Of a DNA stretch of 64,000 nt, positions 10,440-22,384 are shown in pieces. Position numbers and translations under genes: made by a program. Origin of the DNA: Sophora flavescens (taxonomy: Eukaryota; Streptophyta; Magnoliopsida; Fabales; Fabaceae); contig CM061070.1 in NCBI GenBank assembly GCA_030762895.1, positions 50,853,007 through 50,917,006 on the forward strand. Direction: 5' to 3'. Each line of letters opens with the position of its first letter. Within the stretch, counting starts at the first letter, position 1. The notes beneath the pieces were generated by a model, which was not told the origin of the DNA, did no database searches, and saw only the letters and a program-made list of their open reading frames with translations.

Positions 10440-11591
10440 AAGAGCAAGTATTATGTCAGTAAGAAAAGAACCAACAATTTTTCACAAGTGCCCCAAATTA
10501 TCCTGTAGCCAGTGCACAATGTCAGATTCTTTATGCTCACACTATACTGAATGTCAATATTCTACAACATACAGATGCAGCAAGACAAAAGCATGTCCCA
10601 AGGGGACAAACATGGAAGCAACGACTCAGCTTTGAATACCTTTGACTTCGTGATGTGGACTATTAAGAAGTAAAGGCAATCAAGTCTATGACGTTTGGCA
10701 GGAAAATGGTATGAAGGAAGAATTTCAACCATAAGTTCCTCAAACTTTGATGAAACAATATCTGAACTCTGTCAAGAATAATCCAAAGCGAAAACTGTAA
10801 GCTGCAATATTTGACTAAATGAAACTAGATCAGCAGTAAGAAACACCAATTCTATAACTAAAATGTACATTATCAACACCTTTGATGATCACTTCAACAA
10901 CTTAACCATTAATTAATAGAAACCAATCATCTATTTTTTTGGACAACAGGCATACCCATGACAACACTAGTGACTGAAACATTTTAACCAAGAAGTTGCA
11001 ACATGAATACTTTGAGATGAAATGACAAAATATTAAAATACTTCTGAGTTTTTATGTTAATAAAAAATTTGAATTGTATAATGCAGAGAAATACACTGAG
11101 AATGATTGGAAGTACTTTGTATGCCTTCTTGTGCATGACACCTTCAACATCCTCCAAATAATAATCACTTTAGCCATCCAAACTTTCCTACTTGAAAAAG
11201 GAGTTTCAGAAATTCCTTGCAAAGAAAGTTAAGCACCATATATTTCAGTCAAACCTTCAATGCTGGCTTTATTTCTTGAAATAATGAAGCAATATCTTTA
11301 TCATCTAAGCCAGGCAATAGCAAAACTGCAAAATCAAGAAACTATTCCCTAGGATAAAAAGAAATTCAATGACATAAATACAAACACCCAACAAGTAAAT
11401 AAGATAATTAAAGTGAAACGCAGAATAGGCTATTTTTTTTCAACTTTACGAGAAAAAAAAAATAGTTTAGACACATTGGAGAGAAATAGAATATTATCGT
11501 TACCTCAAAATGGATGGAGACACAGTATATGATGCATCATCAATCTTCATAGTATTTTTGGAATAGTCTATTTCATTAGCCTTTTGAGTGA
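10440..11591 (-). pseudogene. RRP12-like pseudogene, C-terminal exons, block A0
   Basis: RRP12 is a HEAT/NUC173 protein needed for nuclear export and maturation of pre-ribosomal subunits. Exons read on the minus strand: 11,504-11,591 (a KIDDASYTVSPSIL piece, cut by the block junction); 11,097-11,325 (LLLPGLDDKDIASLF, then a VMHKKAYKVL-like piece); 10,640-10,768 (SSKFEELMVEILPSYHF, then AKRHRLDCLYFLIVHITKSK, open throughout with AG acceptor and GT donor); and about 10,440-10,540 (SFLTDIILAL). This copy keeps exon sequence deleted in A1/A2. It has no N-terminal exons, so it cannot be functional. Confidence 0.8.
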
Positions 11592-12370
11592 ACATACAAC
11601 CGAAGTAAAGACCCCTATAGGTCTTTAAGCCTGAGGAAAATGATTCTTTTGTGCCATAAGTGTGCCCAAAGCACAAACTATTGTTGACAATTATTTGTTT
11701 GACATTAAGCTACATATAAACCCTAAATCTTTGTTGCTCAACCCAGGGGCTGAACTCTAATATCAACTGAAATAACCAAAGTTAACACAAAGGGGTTGAA
11801 TTGTGTTCACCAACTTTTAGAAAATATTTGAAAATATTTTCGCAGGCACAACAAGCAAAACTGAAGTAGAGAAAATTAGACTAGTGACTCGTCTAATTTT
11901 AAAACAGCACACGCGTACCCACAATTAAAGATATAAAGAGATTTGATATCCACAAATTTAACTCCCCAAGTTAAAAGCTATAACAAATAAACTCTTAAAT
12001 AAATTAAAGAATTAGGGAAGAGGAATATCACTCAAGAGATTTATACTGGTTCACCCCAAAATCAATATGGCTACCTCCAGTTCTTGGCAGCACCAAGTTT
12101 CTTCACTATAAATGATCAGATTATTGTACAAGCATTCTTTTCACATCTAGCCTCTCCAACCTCACACTCAAACAACTATAATATTAATGTACTGGTCGAG
12201 AATTGTAAGTCTGACGCCGAATACAATTGGTATCAATTTAATAGTTACCGAGGATGTTAACAAAAAGGCTAGGAAGCCCCGAGTACATATAACAACCCTA
12301 TAGGTCTTTAAGCCGACTATATGAGGAAAATGATTCTTTCGAGTCTTCAGTGAAGCCAAAGCACAAACTG
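11592..12370. repeat. Repeat R and LTR-like segment at the start of block A1
   Basis: Homology to 4229-5040 and 43,907-44,690 begins abruptly after 'gagtgaa' at 11,591. The first R copy (11,592-11,740) lacks its left half, which was lost at the block junction. The second R copy is at 12,176-12,370. Between them is the 'tttatactggttcacccc' LTR-like segment. Confidence 0.7.
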
Positions 12371-12835
12371 TCGTTGACAATTATTTGTTTGACACTGAGC
12401 TACATATATATCCTAAATCTTTGTTGCTCCAATATAGTGATTCACACATGACATCAAGTACATCAACATATCATAATTAAATATGACAAGTATTACATGG
12501 AAAATAGTCATACAACTGCACATCAATAATTTACAACAAGCCGCTGCAACCAAAGCTTTTTGCCATTAGATGGGGTCGACTATATAGACAAATTAACACC
12601 ATAAAAGTAAAATTTACACTTCCATGGTTGGTTCGAGAATTAGGTAACTATATACACAAATGCAATATAATTCAAAATATCACACCTTTGGGAGAACCAA
12701 AGACAAAAGGAGGCTTATTTACACATATTTGTCTGTTAAAAAAATAAACTTCATTCATTCCGGCATCAAGCAAGCCAACAATAAATGTCATTAGCAAAAT
12801 CAGACAAATGTTCATAAACTAAAAACTATAACCGA
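12371..12835 (-). pseudogene. RRP12-like fragment (intron plus exon), block A1
   Basis: It has the same composition as 5040-5510: an intron-derived part (12,371-12,540) and the LLDAG-type exon piece (about 12,700-12,790, minus). A short A-rich linker separates it from the F-box C-terminus. Confidence 0.65.
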
Positions 12836-12892
12836 ACAAAGTTGAATTCAAATAAAAGAAAAAATTGCAAATTCAAAAGTGTTACAAATGAC

Positions 12893-13150
12893 TTGACTAC
12901 AAAGGTGAAACAAAGCTTTCAAAGTTGTCATTGTCACCCACCCACTATGCATTTGTTGCTTCCAAAAATCTTGGGAGTCCACCACCTCATCTTCCTCGCA
13001 ATTATAGAAATAGGCAGCATCATAGGTTCTCGTACATCATAGTAATGTCAGCACTTTATCATTCTGAGACATGTTGAGCGTTAGCAATGTATTATCATAC
13101 AACACATGTTGCTATAGAGACATTGGAAGAACGAAAAGATTAATCCTTGC
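12893..13150 (-). pseudogene. F-box/FBA C-terminal fragment, block A1
   Basis: Minus-strand remnant of the HSQDF / TLLWPTRTY / ARINLFVLPMSLEQ region with several indels. It is counterpart to 5570-5832 and 45,218-45,480. Confidence 0.7.
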
Positions 13151-14745
13151 AAATACAGTTGCTAAAAATGCATGCAAAACAATAACAAAATATAATGTTT
13201 CACACACATCAAATCTCCTCAAGCTTAAAATCTTGTTTATCCTCAAGCAATAACTAAGGCCAAACAAAGAAGTGGGATCAAGAGACAATATTAAATGAGG
13301 AACCGGAGTAAACAAACAACCAAGCAATAGGCAAAGACAAACCAAGAACTAGAGAGGCAATAAATTCCAAGTCCAATTAGAGGCTAGAGTTCTCAGAAAT
13401 CATGCTTCTCGCTGAATTAGGTTCACTCAACTAACCACACTCAATACAAGGAATGGGAACAAAAATCATGATACCACAAAGATCCCATACAGGCTCAAGC
13501 TCACATTTAGAGGTTCAAAAATTAATGAAAATCACATTCAGAGAACAGATGCTTGATAATCAAGAAACCACCACTACTATCAATTAAAACAATACCTCTT
13601 GCCTACCACAAGATTCAACAATTTGGTTTCCAAATGAATATCATCTCAAAATCCTCAAAAGAGGGTGCACAAAATTCAACCAAAAAGCGAGACATGATGG
13701 TGTGAAAATGCAGTATGAAGATGCAATACAATATGCAAATGGGAATGCATGAAACTACCAATGATCTACAAAAACAAAAAATCAAAATGAAAATGAAAAT
13801 AACCCCCTCAATCTTAGAAATTTACATTGTCCGCAATGTTAAATGTAAAATTCTAAAACAAGAGAAGGAATAAAAGAAAATGACTCATTGCGGCGGTGGG
13901 ACCAACCAACAATTCGACACACGAAAATCAAAAGAAAAAGAAGAAATTAAAAAGAAAATCAAAGAAAATTTGGGTTGCCTCTCAAGAGACGCTTGTTTAA
14001 AGTCATTAGCTCGACCCCTGCTTCATACCATCCCGGATCTTCTAGGCTTCCTCTTAGGTCTTTTCAGGTTAAGCTTCATTGCTTTGTTCCTTTTAGGTGG
14101 AAGCTTTAAATTCTTTGGCTTATCAACCCCATCCTCATCATCCTTTGAGGAAGCATTGGCTATGAAAAGTTTGGGAGGGGCAACTGAGCTAAGCTCCACT
14201 TTCACCATTGAAGACAATGACTCAACCCTGCATACATAATTCTAAAAAGAATGGTGTTTATAAGAGTTAGTTAAATTAAAAACTACACTTTCTTTCCCAA
14301 CATTTAAAGAGAGCTTCTCATGTTTAACATCTATGATGGCTCCAGCTCTAGATCACATCTAACTCTCGTGATCTAAGTCCTAAATTCAATTACTATGGAT
14401 CAAATAGGTAGGTTCACTTCTCAGTTCCTCCCTAGAATTTCTAAGACACGCAAATAGGTGATCAGTCAATTCACACGGACAAGGCACAATAAGAACCAAA
14501 TAAATGAGTCAAACATTAACAAAAGGAAAATATCAAATATTTATAATAATAAAGTCAAAGTACATTACCCAATCCTAGAAATAAAGGAAACTACTCAAGC
14601 ATAATGGAAATAACAAGAATCAAAAGGATATAAAACACCCTGGTGGTGGGTCAATCCACACCCTAACCATAGTTGGCTTTGAGATGCCCTTTTTGCTCAC
14701 CTTTATATTCCATCTTCAATCATATAAGCTTTCCACTTTTTTGTA
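13151..14745 (-). mobile_element. Athila/Tat-like Gypsy internal region and LTR start, block A1
   Basis: It starts with the same LTR/internal junction as 5833-6760 but extends about 700 bp further, including 'gggttgcctctcaagagacg' at 13,971. That word recurs in the 3' non-coding part of Athila-group elements. Opposed open frames at 13,880-14,239 (+) and 14,023-14,217 (-) sit here; the minus one is lysine-rich (KNLKLPPKRNKAMKL). They are shared with A2 at 46,207-46,566. No retroviral domain is visible. Confidence 0.5.
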
Positions 14746-15493
14746 GGCCACTTTAGCACCAATCTTGCACAACAACACTAGAAAAATCGCAGTTGTGCAC
14801 AAAATGAGTCATTGATCTTGGAATAATAAGAAAAAGACAGACAAACCATCAAAATCCCAACTTGTGTCCTCTCCCTAGCATATGTTATCTCATCATCAAG
14901 TGTAAATGTAGCTGGTTTGTTGTTCATAGGAAACACCACATCATAATGAACTATTAGCCAATTAAGTGTGTCATTGATTTACACGTTAACAAACAGATTT
15001 AAGTAGTCGCTGCCACTGCGGGGTTTAGTCTTAACGGGATATGCAGGGAAACCCAATATCTCTACATTGATTATCACCACCAATAATATAAACTTTGACA
15101 TAATTTTTTATTTCATTTTTTGAATATCGGATCCACCAATACTACCTTGTAAGTATCATTTTCTTTGTCATGTCCAAATCCAATCATGTCCAAAATATTG
15201 AATTTGCTTTGTACGAATGATGCTTCAGACATTAACTTCATAGCTGGGTTAAAAAAACGAATCCAATATTCGAAGTAGCATAATTGAAATTTACATCTAG
15301 CCAATCAGAGTAACCTGTTGCATGAACTGACAGGTTTGTATCCTCCATCAATAATGTAGTTCAAATCATTTTGTTCCCTAATATGGAAGGATGACCTCTC
15401 AAGAAATTCTCAAAATGTTATGATTAGTTTGTGTACTCTTGGTTTTTGTCGTCTTGATCTAGATGTGGTGGGTTTTATGACTCTTGGTCATGG
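14746..15493 (-). pseudogene. F-box/FBA pseudogene copy M1
   Basis: First copy of array 1. A 63-residue open stretch at 15,113-15,304 covers the FBA core (KFQLCYFEYWIRFFNPAMKL to IGFGHDKENDTYKVVLVDP). Further on, a 72-nt in-frame deletion between 'caagtg' and 'taaatg' (near 14,900) removes 24 residues. Copy M1' (47,081-47,820) has the same deletion. Confidence 0.8.
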
Positions 15494-15520
15494 TAAGAAA
15501 CCGCAATTCAATCGTATTAT

Positions 15521-16531
15521 GACCAATACCAAGAGCCACACAACACACCACATCAAGATCAAGACGACGAAAACCTAGACAACGCAAACTAATCATATCA
15601 TATTTGGAGCGTCTTGAGAGGCCATCCTTCCATATTAGGGAACAAAATGATTTGAACTACACTATTGATAAAGGATACAAGCCTGTTAGTTCATGCAACG
15701 GTTTACTTTGTCTAGCTAGATGCGAATTTGAATTAGGCTGCTTCAGATATTGGATTCCTTTCTTTAACCTAACTATGAAGTTAATGTTTGAAGCACCATC
15801 TGTACGAAGCAAATTCAATATTTTGGATTCCCACATGCTTGGATTTGGGCATGACAAAGTAAACGATACTTACAATATTGTTGGATACGATATTCAAAAC
15901 GAAACAAAAACTAATGTCAAAGTTTACACTACGGATGGTGACAATCAGTGGAGATATATTGGGGGTTCCTCTGTATGTCCCATTCTGACTATAAACCCCG
16001 CAGTGCTACTTAAATCTATTTGTTAAGAAATTGTAGATCAATGGAACTCTTATATGATGTGGTGTTCCTATGAATAACGAGCCGGCTACATTTACTGAGG
16101 AACGATTGGGGATTATTTCACTACACTTGAGAAAGACGCTATTACAACAAGCACTTGATGATGAGATAACCTATGTTAGGGAGAGGACAGATGTTGGGTT
16201 TTTAATGGATCGTCTGTCTTTTTCTTATTATTCCAATATGATGACTCATTTTGTGGTATGCAGACGAAAGAGTTTAGGATGAGAGACTCTTGGAATGTAT
16301 GGGCGAGGATTAATATTTCAATTCTTTCATTGTCTCTCGAGCAACATGTATTGTATGATAATGCATTGCTACCACTCAACATGTCTTAGAATGGTAAAGT
16401 GCTGACATTACTATGGCCTACGAGAACCTATGATGCTGCATAATTATCTAATTGTGAAAAGGATGAGGTGGTACACTCCCAAGATTTTGGAGGCAACAAA
16501 TGCATAGAGTGAGTGGATGACATTGACTACT
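15521..16531 (+). pseudogene. F-box/FBA pseudogene copy P1
   Basis: It carries a 140-residue open frame (15,604-16,026: 'YKPVSSCNGLLCLARCEFE', 'YWIPFFNLTMKL', 'GFGHDKVNDTYN'). After a stop it continues with NNEPATFTEERLGI (16,070-16,282), then the C-terminal ARIN-ISIL and HSQDF regions up to 16,531 without a tail palindrome. Unlike P3-P7, this copy is collinear with a whole FBA 3' half. Stops at 16,025 and 16,390 and a changed frame at 16,030-16,070 make it a pseudogene. It has no F-box motif. Confidence 0.8.
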
Positions 16532-17342
16532 TTAGCACCAATATTGCACAACAATACCAGAAAAACCGCATTTATGCACAAAATGAGTCATCATTTTGGA
16601 ATAATAAGAAGAAGACAAACAATCCATCAAAATCCCAACTTGTGTCCTCTCCCTAGCATAGGTTATCTCATCATCGAGTGTTTGTGGTAACGACATCTGT
16701 TTATAGGTCTCACTTGTCAGGTCAACTAAAATAATCCCTAACCGAACCTTAGTAAATGTAGCTGGTTCGTTGTTCATAGGAAACATCACATTATAATGAA
16801 CTATTAGTCAATTAAGAGTGTCATTGATTTACACGTTAACAAACAGATTTAAGTAGTCGCTGCCACTGCGGGGTTTAGTCTTAACGCGATATGCAGGGAA
16901 ACCCAATATCTCTACATTGATTGTCACCACCAATAATATAAACTTTGACATAATTTTTTATTTTATTTTTTGAATATCGGATCCACCAATAATACCTTGT
17001 GAGTATCATTTTCTTTGTCATGTCCAAATCCAACAATATCCAAAATATTGAATTTGCTTTGTACAAATGGCACTTCAGACATAAACTTTATAGCTGGGTT
17101 AAAAAAACGAATCCAATATTCGAAGTAGCATAAATGAAATTTACATCTAGCCAGACAGAATAATCTGTTGCACGAACTGACAGGTTTGTATCCTCCATCA
17201 ATATAGTAGTTCAAATCATTTTGTTCCCTAATATGGAAGGATGACCTCTCAAGAAATTCTCAAGATGATATGATTAGTTTGTGTTCTCTAGGATTTTGTC
17301 GTCTTGATCTAGAAGTGGGAGGTTGTATGGCTCTTGGTCAAG
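16532..17342 (-). pseudogene. F-box/FBA pseudogene copy M2
   Basis: Minus-strand copy in three open pieces: 16,963-17,214 (NRLFCLARCKFHLCYFEYW core), 16,881-17,066, and 16,532-16,789 (NNEPATFTKVRLGIILVDL to MTHFVHKCGF). It is joined tail-to-tail directly to P1 with no inverted C-terminal duplication. Confidence 0.8.
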
Positions 17343-17370
17343 GTAAGAAACCACAATTCAATCGTATTAT

Positions 17371-18160
17371 GACCAAGACCAAGAGCCACACAACCCACCA
17401 CATCAAGATCAAGACGACGAAAACCTAGGCAACGCAAACTAATCATATCATATTTGGGGCGTCTTGAGAGGTCATCCTTCCATATTTGGGAACAAAATGA
17501 TTTGAACAACACTATTGATGAAGGATACAAGCCTGTTAGTTCATGCAACGGTTTACTTTGTCTAGCTAGATGCGAATTTGAATTAGGCAGCTTCAGATAT
17601 TGGATTCCCTTCTTTAACCTAACTATGAAGTTAATGTCTGAAGCGCCATCTGTACGAAGCAAATTCAATATTTTGGATTCCCACATGCTTGGATTTGGGC
17701 ATGACAAAGTAAACGATACTTACAATATTGTTGGATCCGATATTCAATACAAAACAAAAACTAATGTCAAAGTTTACACTACGGATGATGACAATCGGTG
17801 GAGAGATATTGGGGGTTCCTTTGTATGTCCCATTCTGACTATAAACCTCGCAGAGCTACTTAAATTTGTTTGTTAAGAACATGTAGATCAATGGAATTGT
17901 TATATGATGTGGTGTTCCTATGAACAACGACCAGCAACATTTACTAAGGAACGATTGGGGATTATTTCACTAGACCTGACAAATGAGACCTATAAATAGA
18001 CGATATTACCACAAGCACTTGATGATGAGATAACCTATGCTAGGGAGAGGACAGATGTTAGGATTTTAATAGATCGTCTGTCTTTTTCTTATTATCCCAA
18101 GATGATGACTCATTTTGTGCATCACTGCGGGTTTTCTAGTGTTGTTGTGCAAGATTGATG
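17371..18160 (+). pseudogene. F-box/FBA pseudogene copy P2
   Basis: It has a 140-residue open frame at 17,454-17,876 with private substitutions (DLNNTIDEGYKP; LAELLKFVC). Downstream, 'tataaatag' replaces the usual 'tataaacag' and creates a stop at about 17,997. Its head-to-head centre has a changed loop (accacaatt). Confidence 0.8.
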
Positions 18161-18639
18161 CTAAAGTAGTCAATGTCATCCACCCACTCTATGCATTTAT
18201 TGCCTCCAAAATCATGGAGTGTACCACCTCATCCTTTTCACAATTAGAGAATTATGCAACATCATAGGTTCTCGTAGGCCATACTAATGTCAGCACTTTA
18301 CCATTCTAAGACATTTTGAGAGGTAGCAATGGATTATCACTAGACTTGGGGATTATGACACTCTTGGGAGTTTAGGATGAGAGACTCTTGGAATGTATGA
18401 GCGAGGATTAATATTTCAATTCTTCCAATGTCTCTCGAGCAACATGTGTTGTATGATAATGCTTTGCTACCACTCAACATGTCTTAGAATGGTAAAGTGC
18501 TGACATTACTATGGCCTACGAGAACCTATGATGCTGCATAATTCTCTAATTGTGAAAAGGATGAGGTGGTACACTCCCAAGATTTTGGAGGCAACAAATG
18601 CATAGAGTGGGTGGATGACATTGACTACTTTAGCACCAA
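18161..18639. repeat. Tail-to-tail palindrome T2 (inverted F-box C-termini)
   Basis: A minus-oriented C-terminal piece (18,168-18,343) faces a plus-oriented one (18,370-18,639). The left arm stops at 'ggattatcac' and is shorter than in T3-T7. A unique spacer at 18,344-18,370 contains 'gggattatgacactcttgg'. Confidence 0.75.
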
Positions 18640-19446
18640 TCTTGCACAACAACACTGGAAAAACCGCAGTTATGCACAAAATGAGTCATCATCTTGGAAT
18701 AATAACAAAAGGACAGACAATCCATCAAAATCCCAACTTGTGTCATCTCCCTAGCATAGGATATCTCATCATCAAGTGCTTGTGGTAACGACATCTGTTT
18801 ATAGGTCTCACTTGTCGTCAATCAACTAAAATAATCCCTAACCGATCCTTAGTAAATGTAGCTGGTTCGTTGTTCGTAGGAAACACCACTTCATAATGAA
18901 CTTTTAGCCAATTAAGAGAGTCAACGATATACACATTAACAAACATATTTAAGTAGTCGCCGCCATCATGGGGTTTAGTCTTAACGGGATATCTTTGGGA
19001 AACCCAATATATCTACGTTGATTGTCACCACCAATAATATAAACTTTGACATAATTTTTTATTTCATTTTTTGAATATCGGATCCACCAATACTACCTTG
19101 TAAGTATCATTTTCTTTGTCATGTCCAAATCCAATCATGTCCAAAATATTGAATTTGCTTTGTACGAATGACGCTTCAGACATTAACTTCATAGTCAAGG
19201 GTTAAAAAAACGAATCCAATATTCGAAGTAGCATAATTGAAATTTACATCTAGCCAATCAGAGTAACCTGTTGCATGAACTGACAGGTTTGTATCCTCCA
19301 TCAATAATGTAGTTCAAATCATTTTGTTCCCTAATATGGAAGGATGACCTCTCAAGAAATTCTCAAAATGTTATGATTAGTTTGTGTACTCTTGGTTTTT
19401 GTCGTCTTGATCTAGATGTGGTGGGTTTTATGACTCTTGGTCATGG
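18640..19446 (-). pseudogene. F-box/FBA pseudogene copy M3
   Basis: It carries the variant ISYAREMTQVGILMDCLSF followed by CYYSK, shared with M5 and M7 and not with M4, M6 or M8. Private changes near 18,815 (tcgtcaatcaact for tcaggtcaact), 18,972 and 19,196 break its frame. Confidence 0.8.
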
Positions 19447-19473
19447 TAAGAAACCGCAATTCAATCGTATTAT

Positions 19474-20258
19474 GACCAATACCAAGAGTCACACAACACA
19501 CCACATCAAGATCAAGACGACGAAAACCTAGACAACGCAAACTAATCATATCATATTTGGAGCGTCTTGAGAGGCCATCCTTCCATATTAGGGAACAAAA
19601 TGATTTGAACTACACTATTGATAAAGGATACAAGCCTGTTAGTTCATGCAACGGTTTACTTTGTCTAGCTAGATGCGAATTTGAATTAGGCTGCTTCAGA
19701 TATTGGATTCCTTTCTTTAACCTAACTATGAAGTTAATGTTTGAAGCACCATCTGTACGAAGCAAATTCAATATTTTGGATTCCCACATGCTTGGATTTG
19801 GGCATGACAAAGTAAACGATACTTACAATATTGTTGGATACGATATTCAAAACGAAACAAAAACTAATGTCAAAGTTTACACTACGGATGGTGACAATCA
19901 GTGGAGATATATTGGGGGTTCCTCTGTATGTCCCATTCTGACTATAAACCCCGCAGTGCTACTTAAATCTGTTTGTTAAGAACGTGTAGATCAATGGAAC
20001 TCTTATATGATGTGGTGTTCCTATGAACAACGAGCTATTTACAATAACTAAGGAACGATTGGGGATTATTTCACTAGACCTGACAAATGAGACCTATAAA
20101 CAGACGCTATTACCACAAGCACTTGATGATGAGATAACCTGTGCTAGGGAGAGGACAGATGTTAGGATTTTAAAGGATCGTCTGTCTTTTTCTTATTATT
20201 CCAAGATATTTTGTGCATAAGGGCGGGTTTTCTAGTGTTGTTGTGCAAGATTGGTGCT
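19474..20258 (+). pseudogene. F-box/FBA pseudogene copy P3
   Basis: The 140-residue frame at 19,557-19,979 differs from P1's at one residue (SVC for SIC at the end). It is followed by a 65-residue frame (20,023-20,220) starting MNNELFTITKERLGIISLDL and ending KIFCA at a stop; its translation is identical in P4, P5, P6, P7 and P1'. Confidence 0.85.
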
Positions 20259-20769
20259 AAAGTAGTCAATGTCATCCACCCACTCTATGCATTTGTTGCC
20301 TCCAAAACCATGATAGTGTACCACCTCATCCTTTTCACAATTAGAGAATTATGCAACATCATAGGTTCTCGTAGGCCATAGTAATGTCAGCACTTTACCA
20401 TTCTAAGACATGTTGAGTGGTAGCAATGCATTATCATACAACACATGTTGCTCGAGAGACATTGGAAGAATTGAAATATGAATCCTCGCCCATACAGACG
20501 AAGGAGTTTAGGATGAGAGACACTTGGAATGTATGGGCGAGGATTAATATTTCAATTCTTCCAATGTCTCTCGAGCAACAAGTGCTGTATGATAATGCTT
20601 TGCTACCACTCAACATGTCTTAGAATGGTAAAGTCTTGACATTACTATGGCCTACGAGGACCTATGATGCTTTGCATAATTCTCTAATTGTGAAAAGGTT
20701 GAGGTGGTACACTCCCAAGATTTTGGAGGCAACAAATGCATAGAGTGGGTGGATGACATTGACTACTTT
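20259..20769. repeat. Tail-to-tail palindrome T3
   Basis: The arms contain the HSQDF-to-MSLEQ region in opposite orientations. A spacer of about 35 bp (20,497-20,532) lies between 'gcccatac' and 'gtatgggc'. Counting the flanking N-terminal halves, the inverted repeat continues well beyond these limits. Confidence 0.85.
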
Positions 20770-21579
20770 AGCACCAATCTTGCACAACAGCACTAGAAAA
20801 ACCGCAGTTATGCACAAAATGAGTCATCATCTTGGAATAATAAGAAAAGGACAGACAATCCATCAAAATCCCAACTTGTGTCCTCTCCCTAGCATAGGTT
20901 ATCTCATCATCAAGTGCATGTGGTAACGACATCTGTTTATAGGTCTTACTTGTCAGGTCAACTAAAATAATCCCTAACCGATCATTAGTAAATGTAGCCG
21001 GTTCGTTGTTCATAGGAAACACCACATGATAATGAACTATTAGCCAATTAAGAGTGTCATTGATTTACACGTTAACAAACAGATTTAAGTAGTCGCTGCC
21101 ACTGCGAGGTTTAGTCTTAACGTGATATGCAGGGAAACCCAATATCTCTACATTGATTGTCACCACCAATAATATAAACTTTGACATAATTTTTTATTTT
21201 ATTTTTTGAATATCGGATCCACCAATACTACCTTGTAATTATCATTTTCTTTGTCATGTCCAAATCCAATCATGTCCAAAATATTGAATTTGCTGTGTAC
21301 AAATGGCACTTCAGACATTAACTTTATAGCTGGGTTAAAAAATCGAATCCCATATTCGAAGCAGCATAAATGAAATTTACATCTAGCTAGACAGAATAAC
21401 CTGTTGCACTAACTGACAGGTTTGTATCCTCCATCAATAATGTAGTTCAAATCATTTTGTTCCCTAATATGGAATGATGACCTCTCAAGAAATTCTCAAG
21501 ATGATATGATTAGTTTGTATTCTCTAGGTTTTTGTCGTCTTGATCTAGATGTGGTAGGTTGTATGGCTCTTGGTCATGG
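20770..21579 (-). pseudogene. F-box/FBA pseudogene copy M4
   Basis: Variant type HALDDEITYARERTQ (with M6 and M8). An 85-residue open piece lies at 20,768-21,025; the N-terminal FBA part is broken near 21,345. Confidence 0.8.
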
Positions 21580-21606
21580 TAAGAAACCGCAATTCAATCG
21601 TATTAT

Positions 21607-22384
21607 GGCCAAGACCAAGAGCCACACAATCCACCACATCAAGATCCGGATGACGAAAACCTAGGCAACGCAAACTAATCATATCATATTTGGAGCGTCT
21701 TGAGAGGCCATCCTTCCATATTAGGGAACAAAATGATTTGAACTACACTATTGATGAAGGATACAAGCTCATGCAACGGATTACTTTGTCTAGCTAGATG
21801 CGAATTTGAATTAGGCTGCTTCAGATGTTGGATTCCTTTCTTTAACCTAACTATGAAGTTAATGTCTGAAGCGCGCCATCTGTACGAAGCAAATTCAATA
21901 TTTTGGATTCCCACATGCTTGGATTTGGGCATCACAAAGTAAACGATACTTTCAATATTGTTCGATGCGATATTCAAAACAAAACAAAAACTAATGTCAA
22001 AGTTTACACTACGGATGGTGACAATCGGTGGAGAGATATTGGGGTTGCTCCTGTATGTCCCATTCGACTATAAACCCCATGAGTGCTACTTAAATCTGTT
22101 TGTTAAGAACGTGTAGATCAATGGAACTCTTATATGATGTGGTGTTCCTATGAACAACGAGCTATTTACAATAACTAAGGAACGATTGGGGATTATTTCA
22201 CTAGACCTGACAAATGAGACCTATAAACAGACGCTATTACCACAAGCACTTGATGATGAGATAACCTGTGCTAGGGAGAGGACAGATGTTAGGATTTTAA
22301 AGGATCGTCTGTCTTTTTCTTATTATTCCAAGATATTTTGTGCATAAGGGCGGGTTTTCTAGTGTTGTGCAAGATTGGTGCTAA
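21607..22384 (+). pseudogene. F-box/FBA pseudogene copy P4
   Basis: It has a small deletion in the YKPVSSCNG region (21,768), an extra 'gc' giving 'gcgcgccatctg' (21,871; also in P6 and P7), and local changes at 22,040-22,085. It keeps the invariant 65-residue frame at 22,150-22,347. Confidence 0.8.

Noticed and set aside
10007..10635. Small plus frames such as 10,092-10,382 and 33,333-33,638
   Set aside because: They run through MITE remnants and sequence antisense to RRP12 introns and exons. Their sequence is kept between A1 and A2 only by the recent duplication and differs in A0.
13880..14239. 119-residue plus frame and its lysine-rich antisense frame as a gene
   Set aside because: The frames are conserved only because the block is duplicated. 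They sit in Athila-like non-coding sequence and have no known domain or initiation context.
15604..16026. The 140-residue FBA frames as working F-box genes
   Set aside because: They lack the F-box motif and the natural start, stop before the second half of the FBA domain, and begin inside a palindrome. All copies share these defects.
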